Positions 17,904-29,490 of a stretch of 64,000 nucleotides of DNA are shown here, piece after piece; position 1 is the stretch's first letter; every line of letters begins with the position of its first letter. Made by a program: the position numbers and the translations under genes. Under the pieces are notes generated by a model. That model saw only the letters and a list, made by a program, of their open reading frames with translations, did not search any database and was not told where the DNA came from. The stretch is from positions 186,001 to 250,000 of the forward strand of contig NZ_JARQWV010000002.1 in assembly GCF_029543245.1 (NCBI RefSeq). Direction: 5' to 3'. The stretch comes from Caulobacter endophyticus (GTDB lineage: Bacteria; Pseudomonadota; Alphaproteobacteria; Caulobacterales; Caulobacteraceae).

Positions 17904-19004
17904 ATGAGAGATTTCAAGGGCATGAAGCGCCAGCGTGGCCGCAACAACCGCGGGGGCGGTGGTGGCAAGCCGCAGCAGCACAACGCCAACCGGGCCTTCG
18001 ATTCGAACGGTCCCGACGGCGTGAAGGTCCGCGGCGCGGCCCAGAGCGTCTACGAAAAGTACCAGCAGCTGGCCCGCGACGCCTCGTCGTCCGGCGACCG
18101 GGTGCTGGCCGAGAACTACCTGCAGCACGCCGAGCACTATTTCCGTGTCCTGCGCGCCATCCAGCCGAATCGTCCGGTCAGCGACATCATCGGCAAGGAC
18201 GCCTATTCGGCCTACGAGATCGACTTCGAAGCCGAGCCGGAAGAGGCCCCCGAAGCCCCGCCGGCCGCCGAGACGCCCGCCGAGGGCGCGGAAGGCGGCG
18301 AGGGCGGCGAAGGCCAGGGCGAGCAACGCCGCGACCGCAACCGCGACCGCTTCGAGAACCGTGATCGTGACCGCAACCGCGATCGTGACCGCGATGGTCA
18401 GCAGGGCGAAGGCCGCCGCGACCGCTGGCGCGACCGCGACGACCGCGACCGCAACCGCGATGATCGTCCCCGTGACGACCGTCCTCGCGAGGATCGTCCT
18501 CGTGATGATCGCCCGCGCGAAGACCGCTTCCGCGACCGCGACGATCGCCCCCGTGATGACCGTCCGCGCGAAGAGCGCCAGCCGCGCGAGGACCGCCCGG
18601 CGGCCGAAGGCGGCGAGTTCCAGGGCGAGGCCCGCGAAGGCCGCCGCTCGCGCCGCGACCGCGATCGTGACCGCAACCGCGATCGCGACCGTGGCGAGCG
18701 CGATCCACTGGCCGTGATCGAGCCGGAAGCCGCTCCGCTGGGCGGCGAGGCGCAGGCGACCGAAAGCTCGCCGGTGCTGCGCGGCCAGGACGGCGCGGTC
18801 AGCCACGCCCCGGCGTTCCTGGGCCGCAAGTCCGAGCCCAAGCCCGCCGCCGAACCCAAGGCCGAAGCCGCCCCGGCGGCCGAGGCCCCCGCCGCTCCGG
18901 CCCCCGAGGCCGCAGGCGAAGAGGTCAAGAAGCCCCGCCGTCGCCGCGCCCCGCGCAGCTTCGAAGGCGGCGATTCCCCGGCTCCCGAGTCGGAAGACGC
19001 CTGA
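17904..19004 (+). CDS. DUF4167 protein with Asp/Arg-rich repeats
   Basis: 366 residues. The N-terminal DUF4167 domain is clear: MRDFKGMKRQRGRN, then VRGAAQSVYEKYQQLARDA and a DRVLAENYLQHAEHYFR helix. Residues about 135-270 are a low-complexity run of Asp-Arg/Asn-Arg repeats and the tail is Ala/Pro/Glu-rich with a basic KKPRRRRAPRSFEGG end. Basic and acidic repeats suggest RNA or ribonucleoprotein binding, but this is inference. In alphaproteobacteria the gene commonly sits beside prmC and clpB, as here. The upstream 250 bp hold no other gene. Confidence 0.9.
   Translation: MRDFKGMKRQRGRNNRGGGGGKPQQHNANRAFDSNGPDGVKVRGAAQSVYEKYQQLARDASSSGDRVLAENYLQHAEHYFRVLRAIQPNRPVSDIIGKDAYSAYEIDFEAEPEEAPEAPPAAETPAEGAEGGEGGEGQGEQRRDRNRDRFENRDRDRNRDRDRDGQQGEGRRDRWRDRDDRDRNRDDRPRDDRPREDRPRDDRPREDRFRDRDDRPRDDRPREERQPREDRPAAEGGEFQGEAREGRRSRRDRDRDRNRDRDRGERDPLAVIEPEAAPLGGEAQATESSPVLRGQDGAVSHAPAFLGRKSEPKPAAEPKAEAAPAAEAPAAPAPEAAGEEVKKPRRRRAPRSFEGGDSPAPESEDA
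18322..18715 (+). repeat. Low-complexity Asp/Arg-coding tandem repeats inside the DUF4167 gene
   Basis: Imperfect 6- to 12-bp units (GACCGC, GATCGT and variants) repeat through this stretch and encode the Asp-Arg rich region. The periodicity keeps reading frames open on the other strand. Confidence 0.8.
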
Positions 19005-19008
19005 TCTC

Positions 19009-19035
19009 ATCCGCCGCGAGGACTTGGCGGCGGAT
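19009..19035 (+). terminator. Hairpin after the DUF4167 gene
   Basis: A perfect 9-bp stem (ATCCGCCGC with GCGGCGGAT) and 9-base loop start four bases after the stop codon. No T run. Confidence 0.45.
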
Positions 19036-19078
19036 CAACCCATAGGCTAGGCTCCTCTGGACCACAGGGGAGCCAGCC

Positions 19079-20110
19079 ATGGGCGGGCGTGGAGCACAGT
19101 CCGGCGGCGCGGGCGAAGAGGCCCGCTATCGCGCCATCGTCGACACGGCGGTGGACGCCATCGTCGTCATCGACGAGCACGGCCGCATAGAAGCCTTCAA
19201 TCCCGCCGCCGAGCGCCTGTTCGGCTATGCGGCCTCCGACATGATCGGATCCAACGTCAACGGCCTGATGCCCGAACCGCATCACGCGGCCCACGACGGC
19301 TATCTCGACACCTACCGCCGCACCGGCGAGCGCCGGATCATCGGCATCGGCCGCGAGGTGTTCGGCCGGCGGCAGGACGGGTCGACCTTTCCCCTCGAGC
19401 TTTCCATCGCTGAATGGCGGTCGGGCGGGCGGCGGTTCTTCACCGGCGTGATGCGCGACGTCACCGAGCGCAAGCGGGCCGAGGAACTGCAGCGGCTGCT
19501 GGTCAACGAGCTCAATCACCGGGTCAAGAACACCCTGGCCACCGTGCAGTCGGTGGCCGGCCAGACCCTGCGCAACGCCGCTGACCTGGGCGACGCGCGC
19601 GAGTCGCTGACGACCCGCCTGCTGGCCCTGGCCCGCACCCACGACATTCTCACCCGCGAAAGCTGGGACGGCGCCGACCTGCACGACATCATGGCCGGAC
19701 TGGTGGACTCCTACGGCGACGCCTCGCGCTTCGAGCTGGCCGGGCCGCCCGTGCGGCTGTCGCCCAAGACCGCGCTGTCGCTGTCGCTGGCCCTGCACGA
19801 ACTGACCACCAACGCCGCCAAGTACGGAGCTCTGTCGCAATCGACGGGGCAGGTGCGGGTGGTCTGGAGCCGGGAAGGCGAGGGCGACGACGAGCGGCTG
19901 CGCCTGCTGTGGCGCGAGACCGGCGGTCCGCCGGTGTCGCCGCCCGAGCGCCAGGGCTTCGGCAGCCGCCTGATCACCCGTGGCCTGGCCCTGGAACTCG
20001 ACGGCGAGGCGGCGCTGGACTACCCGTCCGAGGGCGTGGTCTGCACCATCGTCGCCCGCATCCGCCGCCGCCCGGCCGCCCAGCCGGCGCCGGCCAGGGG
20101 AGCCGCCTGA
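19079..20110 (+). CDS. PAS-HWE sensor histidine kinase
   Basis: 343 residues, no membrane helix. A PAS domain (about 17-135, AIVVIDEHGRIEAFNPAAER) is followed by an HWE-type kinase: the phospho-acceptor region has LLVNELNHRVKNTLATVQSV and the ATPase part has ELTTNAAKYGAL (N box) and LLWRETGGPPVSPP, the W-x-E signature that names the family, then GFGSRLITRGLA. HWE kinases often serve general stress or light signalling in alphaproteobacteria. The stop overlaps the start of the response-regulator gene, so the two form a pair. The PAS ligand is unknown; no LOV-type cysteine motif is seen. Confidence 0.92.
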   Translation: MGGRGAQSGGAGEEARYRAIVDTAVDAIVVIDEHGRIEAFNPAAERLFGYAASDMIGSNVNGLMPEPHHAAHDGYLDTYRRTGERRIIGIGREVFGRRQDGSTFPLELSIAEWRSGGRRFFTGVMRDVTERKRAEELQRLLVNELNHRVKNTLATVQSVAGQTLRNAADLGDARESLTTRLLALARTHDILTRESWDGADLHDIMAGLVDSYGDASRFELAGPPVRLSPKTALSLSLALHELTTNAAKYGALSQSTGQVRVVWSREGEGDDERLRLLWRETGGPPVSPPERQGFGSRLITRGLALELDGEAALDYPSEGVVCTIVARIRRRPAAQPAPARGAA

Positions 20111-20448
20111 TGCGCGTGCTGATCGTCGAGGACGAGATCATGGTCGCCATGCTGGTCGAGGACCTGCTGACCGACCTGGGCTGCGACGTCACCGGCCCGG
20201 CCGTCTCGGCCGAGACGGCGGTCGAGGCGGCCCGGCGCGAGGTGGTCGACTTCGCCCTGCTGGACGTCAATCTCGACGGCGGCACCTCGTTCGCGGCGGC
20301 CGACGTGCTGCGCGAGCGCGGCGTGCCCTTCGCCTTCGTCACCGGCTACGGCGACCAGGGCGTGCGGCCCGACCTGCGCGACGCCCCGATCCTCAGCAAG
20401 CCGGTCGATCCCCGGCAACTGGCCCGCACCATCGCCGCGGCCCGCTGA
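20110..20448 (+). CDS. Single-domain response regulator
   Basis: 112 residues, receiver domain only. Acidic pocket VEDE (near residue 7), phospho-acceptor Asp in FALLDVNLDGG (about residue 54), the Thr in FVTGYG and Lys in ILSKPVDP are all present. With no output domain it probably acts by protein contact, as a phosphate sink or shuttle for the kinase directly upstream. The ATG overlaps the kinase stop (TGATG). Confidence 0.92.
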   Translation: MRVLIVEDEIMVAMLVEDLLTDLGCDVTGPAVSAETAVEAARREVVDFALLDVNLDGGTSFAAADVLRERGVPFAFVTGYGDQGVRPDLRDAPILSKPVDPRQLARTIAAAR

Positions 20449-20509
20449 GGCGAACCCTCCTGCCGCTGGCGAGTTACCTGTGCTCCTTCGACGTTCCCTG
20501 GAGCCGCCC

Positions 20510-21103
20510 ATGCGCGCCGTCGCCGCCTTCGCTCTGTCCTTCCTGGCCGTAACCCCCGTCCTGGCCGCCTCGGGCGACTGGCGGCGCGATGCGACGCGCG
20601 AGGACATGCAGCGGATCGAGCGGCTCAACTCGGCCTGGGAAGGCGCGCTGTCCGAGGCCCGGCGGGGCGGCCATGCCCGCGACCTGCGAGCCCTGGGCGC
20701 GCTGGTCGAACCGCGCGCAGCCCTGCCGCGCCCGCAACCGACGCCCGGAAACTACCAGTGCCGCACGATCAAGCTGGGCAGCCCGGGCGGTCGGGGCCTT
20801 CCTTATGTCGCCTACGGCTGGTTCCGCTGTCGCGTCGAACTGACGCCGGGCGGGGATCTCGTGCTGGAGAAGACCACGGGTTCGCAGCGCCAGGCCGGCA
20901 ACCTCTATCCCGACAGCGACCGGCGCCTGGTGTTCCTGGGCGCGGTGGCCTGGGGCGACCGCGAGGGCCGGGCGACCTACCGCCGCGATCCCGAGCGCGA
21001 CCAGGCCGGGGTGTTCGAGCGGATCGGTCCCAACCGCTACCGGCTGGTCATGCCCTGGCCCAAGCAGGAGTCGAAGCTCGACATCCTCGAACTGAAGCGC
21101 TGA
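20510..21103 (+). CDS. Exported DUF4893 protein
   Basis: 197 residues from ATG 20510. A Sec signal peptide (about 1-19, ending VLAAS) is followed by WRRDATREDMQRIERLNSAW, then a beta-rich domain with YQCRTIKLG, FRCRVELTPGG and a C-terminal YRLVMPWPKQESKLDILEL strand. These match DUF4893, an alphaproteobacterial periplasmic family of unknown function. Two cysteines (YQCRT, FRCRV) could form a disulfide. Confidence 0.7.
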   Translation: MRAVAAFALSFLAVTPVLAASGDWRRDATREDMQRIERLNSAWEGALSEARRGGHARDLRALGALVEPRAALPRPQPTPGNYQCRTIKLGSPGGRGLPYVAYGWFRCRVELTPGGDLVLEKTTGSQRQAGNLYPDSDRRLVFLGAVAWGDREGRATYRRDPERDQAGVFERIGPNRYRLVMPWPKQESKLDILELKR

Positions 21104-21110
21104 CGAAAAG

Positions 21111-21242
21111 ACCCTCTCCCCGTGGGAGAGGTGTCCGCGAAGCGGGCGGAGAGGGGAGAGACGTCTGACCTTCCAGCGCCTCGAAAGCTGGAAACGCCCC
21201 CCTCCGGCCCTCCGGGCCACCACCCCCAGAGGGGGAGGATCT
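21111..21242. repeat. Composite intergenic hairpin element
   Basis: Between DUF4893 and the M48 gene. The left half has CCCTCTCCCCGTGGGAGAGG-type hairpins; the right end (CCCTCCGGCCCTCCGGGCC, then AGAGGGGGAGGAT) matches the right end of the elements at 30791 and 42340. Confidence 0.7.
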
Positions 21243-21306
21243 TTGTTGCCAGGCACGGGCCACGCGCCTTAAGTCGGGCCCTCGACAACAATAACGCGAG
21301 CCGTCC

Positions 21307-22056
21307 ATGCGCCTTCGTCCGTCGCTGGTCATGATCGCCGGCCTGATGCTTTCGGGCTGCGCCTACAACGCCGAGCTTGGCCGCGACCAGTTCGCCATGG
21401 TCGACGAGGCCAGCCTGGCGCGGTCGGGCGAGGCGGCCTGGGAGCAGACGCTGCGGACCAGCAAGGTGTCGAAGGACGCGCGGATGAACGCCCGGGTCAC
21501 CACGGTGGGCCAGCGGATCATCGAGGCCGCGGGCCTGGCCAACCGGCCGTGGGACTATGTCGTGTTCGACAACGACACCCCCAACGCCTTCGTGCTGCCG
21601 GGCGGCCATATCGGCGTCAATTCGGGTCTGGTGCGCCTCGTCGACAACGACGACCAGCTGGCCGCCGTGCTGGGCCACGAGGCCGCCCATGTGCTGGGCC
21701 GGCACGCCGCCGAGCGCTATTCGCAGCAGATGAGCACCCAGCTGGTCCTGGCCATCGCCCAGGCGGCGGCCGGGGGCGGGGGCAGCGACGGCGGCCGGGC
21801 CGTGGCCTCGCTGGGCGGGGCGGGGGCGCAGATGGGCTTTCTGCTGCCGTTCTCGCGTAAGCACGAGCTGGAGGCCGACCGCATCGGCGTCGACATCATG
21901 CAGCGCGCCGGCTACCGGCCGCGCGAGGCCGTGACCCTGTGGCGCAAGATGCAGGCCCAGGGCGGCTCGGGCCGGCCCGAGTTCGCCTCGACCCACCCGT
22001 CGGACGCCACCCGCATCCAGGCGCTGGAAAACTATCTGGCGAGCCAGGGCTGGTGA
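21307..22056 (+). CDS. M48 family metalloprotease, lipoprotein
   Basis: 249 residues. Lipoprotein signal with lipobox LSGC (Cys18). The zinc site HExxH is in LGHEAAHVLGRHAAE and the third ligand region in KHELEADRIGVDIMQRAGY. This is the BepA/LoiP type of periplasmic protease that degrades or refolds misassembled outer-membrane proteins. GGSGRPEFASTHPSDATRI matches the family's C-terminal conserved motif. No TPR tail, so shorter than BepA. Its position just before the chaperone gene clpB fits a quality-control theme, but the genes are probably not one operon because of a hairpin between them. Confidence 0.93.
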   Translation: MRLRPSLVMIAGLMLSGCAYNAELGRDQFAMVDEASLARSGEAAWEQTLRTSKVSKDARMNARVTTVGQRIIEAAGLANRPWDYVVFDNDTPNAFVLPGGHIGVNSGLVRLVDNDDQLAAVLGHEAAHVLGRHAAERYSQQMSTQLVLAIAQAAAGGGGSDGGRAVASLGGAGAQMGFLLPFSRKHELEADRIGVDIMQRAGYRPREAVTLWRKMQAQGGSGRPEFASTHPSDATRIQALENYLASQGW

Positions 22057-22095
22057 GCCTTGTGTGGCTCTAGGGTCACACTACATCCCCTGACG

Positions 22096-22128
22096 GACCG
22101 GGTCGTGCTCATCAGAGGCGACCCGGTC
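22096..22128. promoter_or_regulatory. Perfect 10-bp inverted repeat upstream of clpB
   Basis: GACCGGGTCG (22096-22105) and CGACCCGGTC (22119-22128) are exact inverted copies with a 13-base spacer, ending 28 bases before the clpB start. It has no T run. It could be the terminator of the M48 gene, an operator, or a leader structure in the clpB mRNA. Confidence 0.5.
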
Positions 22129-22156
22129 TGATCCGCCTAGTGAAGGGGACGCCAAC

Positions 22157-24742
<2,586 letters not shown>

Positions 24743-24765
24743 GCCCCGGCGAGAATCCGACGAGA

Positions 24766-24797
24766 AGCGCGCTCCGGTCCTCCGGGGCGCGCTTTTT
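24766..24797 (+). terminator. Rho-independent terminator of clpB
   Basis: A 12-bp stem (24766-24777 with 24782-24793), TCCT loop and five Ts. Confidence 0.9.
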
Positions 24798-25163
24798 CGT
24801 TTGCGGTGGCGCGAAAGCTCCCTACATCTAGAGGGAGAGCCGGGGCGGATGTCCTGGCCGCCGGCGCCGCTTTCCCGATTCCCCAGGGGCGCGCCCAGGG
24901 CCCGAGTCGAGGGCCCCAGAGCCTTCGCTCCCCCGCAAAAATCTTCCTAGAACTGAAAATAATTTATGGAACCAAATCGCGGTTCGAACGATCGCGCGCG
25001 GTCAATAAAGTGACCATGAACATTGGCTGCAAGCTGCGCCAATCGCGACAAGAACACGCCTATTTTTCGCCTCTGTCACCTGACGGTTTCGTAATGCGAA
25101 AGCTGAACGACCCGGATGAGTGCGTAGGTCCAAGGTCAAGCTTTCTTGGATCAATAGGAGAAG
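24798..25163. other. Intergenic region before the OmpA-like gene, no gene seen
   Basis: 366 bp between the clpB terminator and the OmpA/Pal-like gene. The first part is GC-rich; 24930-25015 turns AT-rich (AAAAATCTTCC, AAAATAATTTATGG), which may mark a promoter region. No convincing reading frame or RNA gene was seen. Confidence 0.5.
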
Positions 25164-25751
25164 ATGCGAACAATGATCGGCCAAGTCAAAGGCAGCTTGA
25201 AGATGGCGACGGTCGTCGCGCTGGTGGCTGGGGGCCTGGCGGTCAGCGGCTGCGCGACGAAGAAGTACGTCAACACTCAGGTCGGAGCGGTGAACACGCG
25301 GGTGGACGGTCACGACACCCAGATCTCTGAGCTGGATAAGACGTCCCGCGAAGCCCTCGATCGCGCGACTGCCGCCGGCAAGCTCGCCGAAGGCAAGTTC
25401 ATGTACTCGATGGTCCTGTCGGACGACTCCGTGAAGTTCCCGACCGACCAGGACGCCCTGTCCCCCGAGGCCGAACAGCGCCTGGCGGACTTCGCGGCCA
25501 AGCTGAAGGAAGAGAACAAGAACGTGTACCTGGAAATCCAGGGCTACACCGACGCCACGGGCGAGCAGGACTACAACGAAAAGCTCGGCCAGCGCCGCGC
25601 CGACGCTGTGCGCAAGTTCCTGTCGCGCCAAGGCGTGGCCCTGAACCGCATGGCGACGATCTCGTACGGCGCAGAAGATCCCGTGGCCCCGAACGAGACC
25701 AAGGAAGGCCGGGCGCAAAACCGCCGGGTCGTGATCATGGTGCTGGCCTAA
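25164..25751 (+). CDS. OmpA/Pal-like lipoprotein
   Basis: 195 residues. A lipoprotein signal with lipobox VSGC (Cys30) precedes a short coiled segment (YVNTQVGAVNTRVDGHDTQI, Lpp/TolC-like heptads) and a C-terminal OmpA domain (about 85-190): GYTDATGEQDYNEKLGQRRA, with peptidoglycan-binding Asp and Arg, and the closing RAQNRRVVIMVLA. The linker resembles the coiled coils of CtpA/Pal-type tethering proteins. It probably anchors the outer membrane to peptidoglycan. AGGAG lies seven bases upstream of the ATG. Confidence 0.93.
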   Translation: MRTMIGQVKGSLKMATVVALVAGGLAVSGCATKKYVNTQVGAVNTRVDGHDTQISELDKTSREALDRATAAGKLAEGKFMYSMVLSDDSVKFPTDQDALSPEAEQRLADFAAKLKEENKNVYLEIQGYTDATGEQDYNEKLGQRRADAVRKFLSRQGVALNRMATISYGAEDPVAPNETKEGRAQNRRVVIMVLA

Positions 25752-25844
25752 GCCTCAAGGGCTTGGCCGCCAAGGGCGCCGAGCGCGGGCGAAGACTCCA
25801 CACCTTGCCCGCCGCTCGCGTCCGAGCGCCGATGGTTAAACTTG

Positions 25845-25875
25845 GGCGGTCCCGGAAACGGGGCCGCCTTTTTTA
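25845..25875 (+). terminator. Rho-independent terminator of the OmpA-like gene
   Basis: A 10-bp stem (25845-25854 with 25859-25868, one wobble pair), GAAA loop and six Ts. Its T run contains the stop codon of the convergent trmL gene. Confidence 0.88.
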
Positions 25876-26349
25876 CGTTTGCAGCGTGCTCAGAGACGGG
25901 AAGCCGCCCGTCTGGCGCAGGGCCTCGGCCAGGGCCATGCCGGCGGTCACAGAGACGTTCAGCGAGCGGGCCTGGGCGCGTAGCGGGATCACCACCCGGG
26001 CGTCGACGGCGGCGTGAACCTCTTCCGGGGCGCCGCGACTCTCGTTGCCGAACAGCAGGGTGTCGCCGGCCTGGAAGGCGAAGTCGTGGAAGCTCTGGTC
26101 GCCCCGCGTGGTGAAGAGCACCAGGCGCCCGTGGGCGCGCTGCGGCGCCTGAAGGAAGGTTTCCCAGGAATCGTGGCGGGTGAGGTGCGCCAGCGGGCCG
26201 TAGTCGAGGGCCGCGCGCTTCAAGCTCTTGTCGTCCAAGGGAAAACTACAGGGCTCGATGACGTCGAGCCCCACGTCCAGGCAGGCCGAAAGCCGAATCG
26301 CCGCGCCCACGTTCTGGGGAATGCCGGGTTGAAAAAGCGCGAGACGCAT
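25873..26349 (-). CDS. trmL: tRNA (cytidine(34)-2'-O)-methyltransferase TrmL
   Basis: 158 residues, the compact single-domain SPOUT form. 2'-O-methylates the wobble base of tRNA-Leu. Start at 26349 gives the family's usual MRLALFQPGIPQNVGAAIRL opening; a longer frame upstream lacks similarity. Knot motifs are visible: LLFGNESRGAPEEVH and the C-terminal RSLNVSVTAGMALAEAL. Divergent from petA. Confidence 0.94.
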   Translation of the reverse strand: MRLALFQPGIPQNVGAAIRLSACLDVGLDVIEPCSFPLDDKSLKRAALDYGPLAHLTRHDSWETFLQAPQRAHGRLVLFTTRGDQSFHDFAFQAGDTLLFGNESRGAPEEVHAAVDARVVIPLRAQARSLNVSVTAGMALAEALRQTGGFPSLSTLQT

Positions 26350-26552
26350 TCTAACGAAACCAACCATGGGGCTAGTAGGGGCATTGCTGCACATCGAATA
26401 GGGCTTGCGAACTCTGTTCGCCCATCCGATAGGGAGCGTGCCCCTTGTGGCGAAGATCCGCTCGCGGGTCGAGGTAAAGATATCGCGCCGAATGGCGCAT
26501 TTCCTGGTCTGGCCGTTCGCGCGGTTGGACGGATTTCGAAGGGTGGAACAAG

Positions 26553-27098
26553 GTGGCCGACACCGCCGTGGGCGCAAAGACCGAGTCTGGGTCCGATCCC
26601 AGCCGACGCGATTTCATTTACATTGCCGCGATCACCGCCGCCGCCGGCGGCGCAGCGGCGCTTGCCTGGCCGTTCATCGACCAGATGAATCCCTCGGCCG
26701 ACACGCTGGCCCTGGCCTCTACCGAGTTCGACCTGACCAAGGTCGCCGACGGCCAGCAGGTGACGCTGAAGTGGCGGGGTAAGCCGCTCTTCGTGCGCAA
26801 CCGCACCCCGGCCGAAATCCAGAAGGCGGTCGCCGACGACGGCGTGTCGATGAAGGATCCCCAGAAGGACGCCGACCGCGTGAAGCCGGGCAAGGCCCAA
26901 TGGCTCGTGCTGATCGGCTCGTGCACTCACCTGGGCTGCGTGCCCACCTTCGGCGGCGGCGACTTCGGCGGCTGGTTCTGCCCGTGCCACGGCTCGCACT
27001 ACGACACGTCGGGTCGCATCCGTAAGGGTCCGGCCCCGCTGAACCTCGCGGTTCCGGAGTACGAGTTCCTGTCCGACACCAAGGTCAAGATCGGGTAA
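26553..27098 (+). CDS. petA: Cytochrome bc1 Rieske iron-sulfur subunit
   Basis: 181 residues from GTG 26553. The iron-sulfur subunit of ubiquinol-cytochrome c reductase. A Tat signal-anchor ([17 protein letters not shown]) is followed by the Rieske domain with both cluster motifs CTHLGC and CPCHGSH. First gene of petABC; the gap to petB is five bases. The 203 bp upstream to trmL must contain the operon promoter, which was not resolved by eye. Confidence 0.98.
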   Translation: MADTAVGAKTESGSDPSRRDFIYIAAITAAAGGAAALAWPFIDQMNPSADTLALASTEFDLTKVADGQQVTLKWRGKPLFVRNRTPAEIQKAVADDGVSMKDPQKDADRVKPGKAQWLVLIGSCTHLGCVPTFGGGDFGGWFCPCHGSHYDTSGRIRKGPAPLNLAVPEYEFLSDTKVKIG

Positions 27099-27103
27099 GC
27101 CAG

Positions 27104-28423
27104 ATGAGCGGACATTCGACCTACCAGCCGAAGACCGGTTTCGAGCGCTGGCTCGACGCCCGTCTCCCGATCGTGCGCCTGGGCTACGACAGCTTCGTCG
27201 ACTACCCCACCCCGCGTAACCTGAACTACTGGTGGACTTTCGGCGGCATCCTGTCGCTGTGCCTGGCCAGCCAACTGATCACCGGCATCATCCTGGTGAT
27301 GCACTATACCCCCAGCGCCGACCACGCCTTCGCCAGCGTCGAGCACATCATGCGCGACGTGAACTACGGCTGGCTGATCCGCTACATGCACGCCAACGGC
27401 GCGTCGATGTTCTTCATCGCCGTCTATGTCCACATGCTGCGCGGCCTCTACTACGGCTCGTACAAGGCGCCCCGCGAGGTGCTGTGGATCCTGGGCTGCG
27501 TGATCTACCTCTTGATGATGGCCACGGCCTTCATGGGCTACGTGCTGCCCTGGGGCCAGATGAGCTTCCACGGCGCCGTCGTGATCACCAACCTGTTCGG
27601 CGCCCTGCCGATCGTCGGTCCGTCGATCACCACCTGGCTGTGGGGCGGCTTCGCCGTCGACAACGCCACGCTGAACCGCTTCTTCTCGCTGCACTACCTG
27701 CTGCCGTTCATGATCGCGGGCGTCGTGATCCTGCACATCTGGGCCCTGCACGTGGTCGGCCAGAACAACCCGACCGGCGTTGAGCCCAAGTCGAAGGCCG
27801 ACACCCTGCCCTTCACCCCGTATGCGACGGTGAAGGACGGCTTTGCGATGAGCGTCTTCCTGATCCTCTTCGCGACCTTCGTCTTCTATCTGCCGAACGC
27901 CCTGGGCCATGCCGACAACTATGTCGAGGCCAACCCGCTGGTGACGCCGGCGCACATCGTGCCCGAATGGTACTTCCTGCCGTTCTACGCGATCCTGCGC
28001 GCCGTGCCGGACAAGCTGATGGGCGTTCTGGCCATGTTCGGCGCCATCGCCTGCCTGTTCGCCCTGCCGTGGCTGGACACCTCGAAGGTGCGCTCGATGC
28101 GCTACCGCCCGACCGCGAAGCTGTACTTCATCATCTTCGTGGTGGCGTGCTGCATCCTGGGTCTCTGCGGCGCCAAGCTGCCGGACGATCCGGTGCTGGG
28201 TCACTTCAAGACCTTCACCCTGGGCGACGCCGACCTGAACAGCTTCGTGTGGCTGAGCCGCTTCGCGTCGCTCTACTACTTCGCGTTCTTCCTGGTGATC
28301 CTGCCGGTGCTGGGCCTGGTCGAGAAGACCCTGCCGGTGCCGGACTCCATCGCCTCGCCCGCCCTGTCGCACCCGGCCGCCGCGCCGGAGCAAGCGACCG
28401 CCGCGCCTGAAATGAAGGGCTGA
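27104..28423 (+). CDS. petB: Cytochrome b of the bc1 complex
   Basis: 439 residues with eight or more membrane helices; houses hemes bL and bH and the two quinone sites. Visible are the N-terminal [19 protein letters not shown] helix, heme histidines in the [16 protein letters not shown] and [20 protein letters not shown] helices, and the [13 protein letters not shown] motif (the PEWY of the Qo site). Operon with petA and petC. Confidence 0.98.
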   Translation: MSGHSTYQPKTGFERWLDARLPIVRLGYDSFVDYPTPRNLNYWWTFGGILSLCLASQLITGIILVMHYTPSADHAFASVEHIMRDVNYGWLIRYMHANGASMFFIAVYVHMLRGLYYGSYKAPREVLWILGCVIYLLMMATAFMGYVLPWGQMSFHGAVVITNLFGALPIVGPSITTWLWGGFAVDNATLNRFFSLHYLLPFMIAGVVILHIWALHVVGQNNPTGVEPKSKADTLPFTPYATVKDGFAMSVFLILFATFVFYLPNALGHADNYVEANPLVTPAHIVPEWYFLPFYAILRAVPDKLMGVLAMFGAIACLFALPWLDTSKVRSMRYRPTAKLYFIIFVVACCILGLCGAKLPDDPVLGHFKTFTLGDADLNSFVWLSRFASLYYFAFFLVILPVLGLVEKTLPVPDSIASPALSHPAAAPEQATAAPEMKG

Positions 28424-28428
28424 TCCCG

Positions 28429-29283
28429 ATGCTGCGCAAACTCTCCGTCATCGCAGCGGTCGCGGGTCTGATGGCGTCGTTCGCCGCCGCCCCGGCCCTG
28501 GCCGCCGGTCACCCGCTGGAACCGGAAAAGATCCACTGGTCGTTCAACGGCCCGTTCGGCAAGTTCGACCAGGCCCAGCTGCAACGCGGCTACAAGGTCT
28601 ATCGCGAGGTCTGCTCGTCGTGCCACTCCATGAAGCTGGTCAGCTTCCGGAACCTCGGCGACAAGGGCGGCCCGTTCTATAACGAGAAGTACCCGAACTC
28701 GAACGACAACCCGTGGGTCAAGGCGATCGCCAAGGAGTTCGAGGTCGCCGACATCGACTCCGAAACGGGCGACGCCATCAAGCGTCCGGCCACCAGCGCC
28801 GACCGCTTCCCCTCGCCGTTCCCGAACGAGGCCGCGGCCCGCGCCAGCAACGGCGGCGCGTTCCCGCCGGACATGTCGCTGCTGGCCAAGGCCCGCACCG
28901 GCGGTCCCGACTACATCCACGCCATCGTCACGGGCTACAAGAACCCGCCGGCGGGCCTGAAGGTCGGTCCGGGCCAGCACTACAACCCGTACATGCCGGG
29001 CGACCTGGCGGCCTACTGGAGCGGTGACCACGCCCACGTTCCGCCGGGCGGCTTCATCGCCATGGCCCCGCCGCTGACCTTGAACGGCGTCACCTTCGAC
29101 GACGGCACCAAGGCCACGGTCGACCAGCAGGCCCGCGACGTCTCGGCCTTCCTGATGTGGGCCGCCGAGCCCAAGCTGGAAGAGCGCAAGCAGACGGGCT
29201 TCGCGGTGATGATCTACCTGATCCTCTTCGCCGGGCTGCTCTATGCGAGCTACCGCAAGGTCTGGAAGAACGAGTCGCACTGA
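28429..29283 (+). CDS. petC: Cytochrome c1 of the bc1 complex
   Basis: 284 residues. Sec signal peptide (about 1-24, ending ALAA), c-type heme site CSSCH in YREVCSSCHSMKLVSF, axial Met region FIAMAPPLTLNG, and a C-terminal anchoring helix (GFAVMIYLILFAGLLYA). Passes electrons from the Rieske protein to soluble cytochrome c. Last gene of the operon, with a strong terminator 28 bases downstream. Confidence 0.98.
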   Translation: MLRKLSVIAAVAGLMASFAAAPALAAGHPLEPEKIHWSFNGPFGKFDQAQLQRGYKVYREVCSSCHSMKLVSFRNLGDKGGPFYNEKYPNSNDNPWVKAIAKEFEVADIDSETGDAIKRPATSADRFPSPFPNEAAARASNGGAFPPDMSLLAKARTGGPDYIHAIVTGYKNPPAGLKVGPGQHYNPYMPGDLAAYWSGDHAHVPPGGFIAMAPPLTLNGVTFDDGTKATVDQQARDVSAFLMWAAEPKLEERKQTGFAVMIYLILFAGLLYASYRKVWKNESH

Positions 29284-29311
29284 GCGGCGCGTTCAGACTG
29301 GAAATGAAGAA

Positions 29312-29341
29312 GGGCCCGGCGGCGACGCCGGGCCCTTTTTT
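29312..29341 (+). terminator. Rho-independent terminator of petABC
   Basis: A perfect 10-bp stem (29312-29321 with 29326-29335), GCGA loop and six Ts. Confidence 0.92.
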
Positions 29342-29342
29342 A

Positions 29343-29480
29343 CTCCTCCCTCGCGAAGCGGGGGAGGTGGCGCGGCGCTATCAGCGCCGTGACGGAGGGG
29401 GCGAGGGACAGAGCGCCATGCGCGCCGCCGCCCCCTCCACCACTTCGTGGTCCCCCTCCCCCGCAGGCGGGGGAGGAGCA
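29343..29480. repeat. Hairpin-rich intergenic element between petC and OsmC genes
   Basis: Contains CTCCTCCC/GGGGGAGG, GCGGCGCTATCAGCGCC and CCACTTCGTGG hairpins, with roughly complementary ends. It lies between convergent genes and resembles the other elements in style, but is not an obvious copy of them. Confidence 0.65.
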
Positions 29481-29490
29481 GGCCGGCCAG

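Noticed and set aside
18322-18715. Tandem repeat that could suggest a CRISPR array
   Set aside because: Repeats have no fixed length or unique spacers and are in frame with a coding sequence.
17787-19010. Minus-strand frame rich in Ala, Val and Arg opposite the DUF4167 gene
   Set aside because: It arises from the Asp/Arg codon repeats of DUF4167 and has no domain.
24806-25330. Frame through the region before the OmpA-like gene
   Set aside because: It runs into the OmpA-like coding region in another frame and reads as low-complexity sequence.
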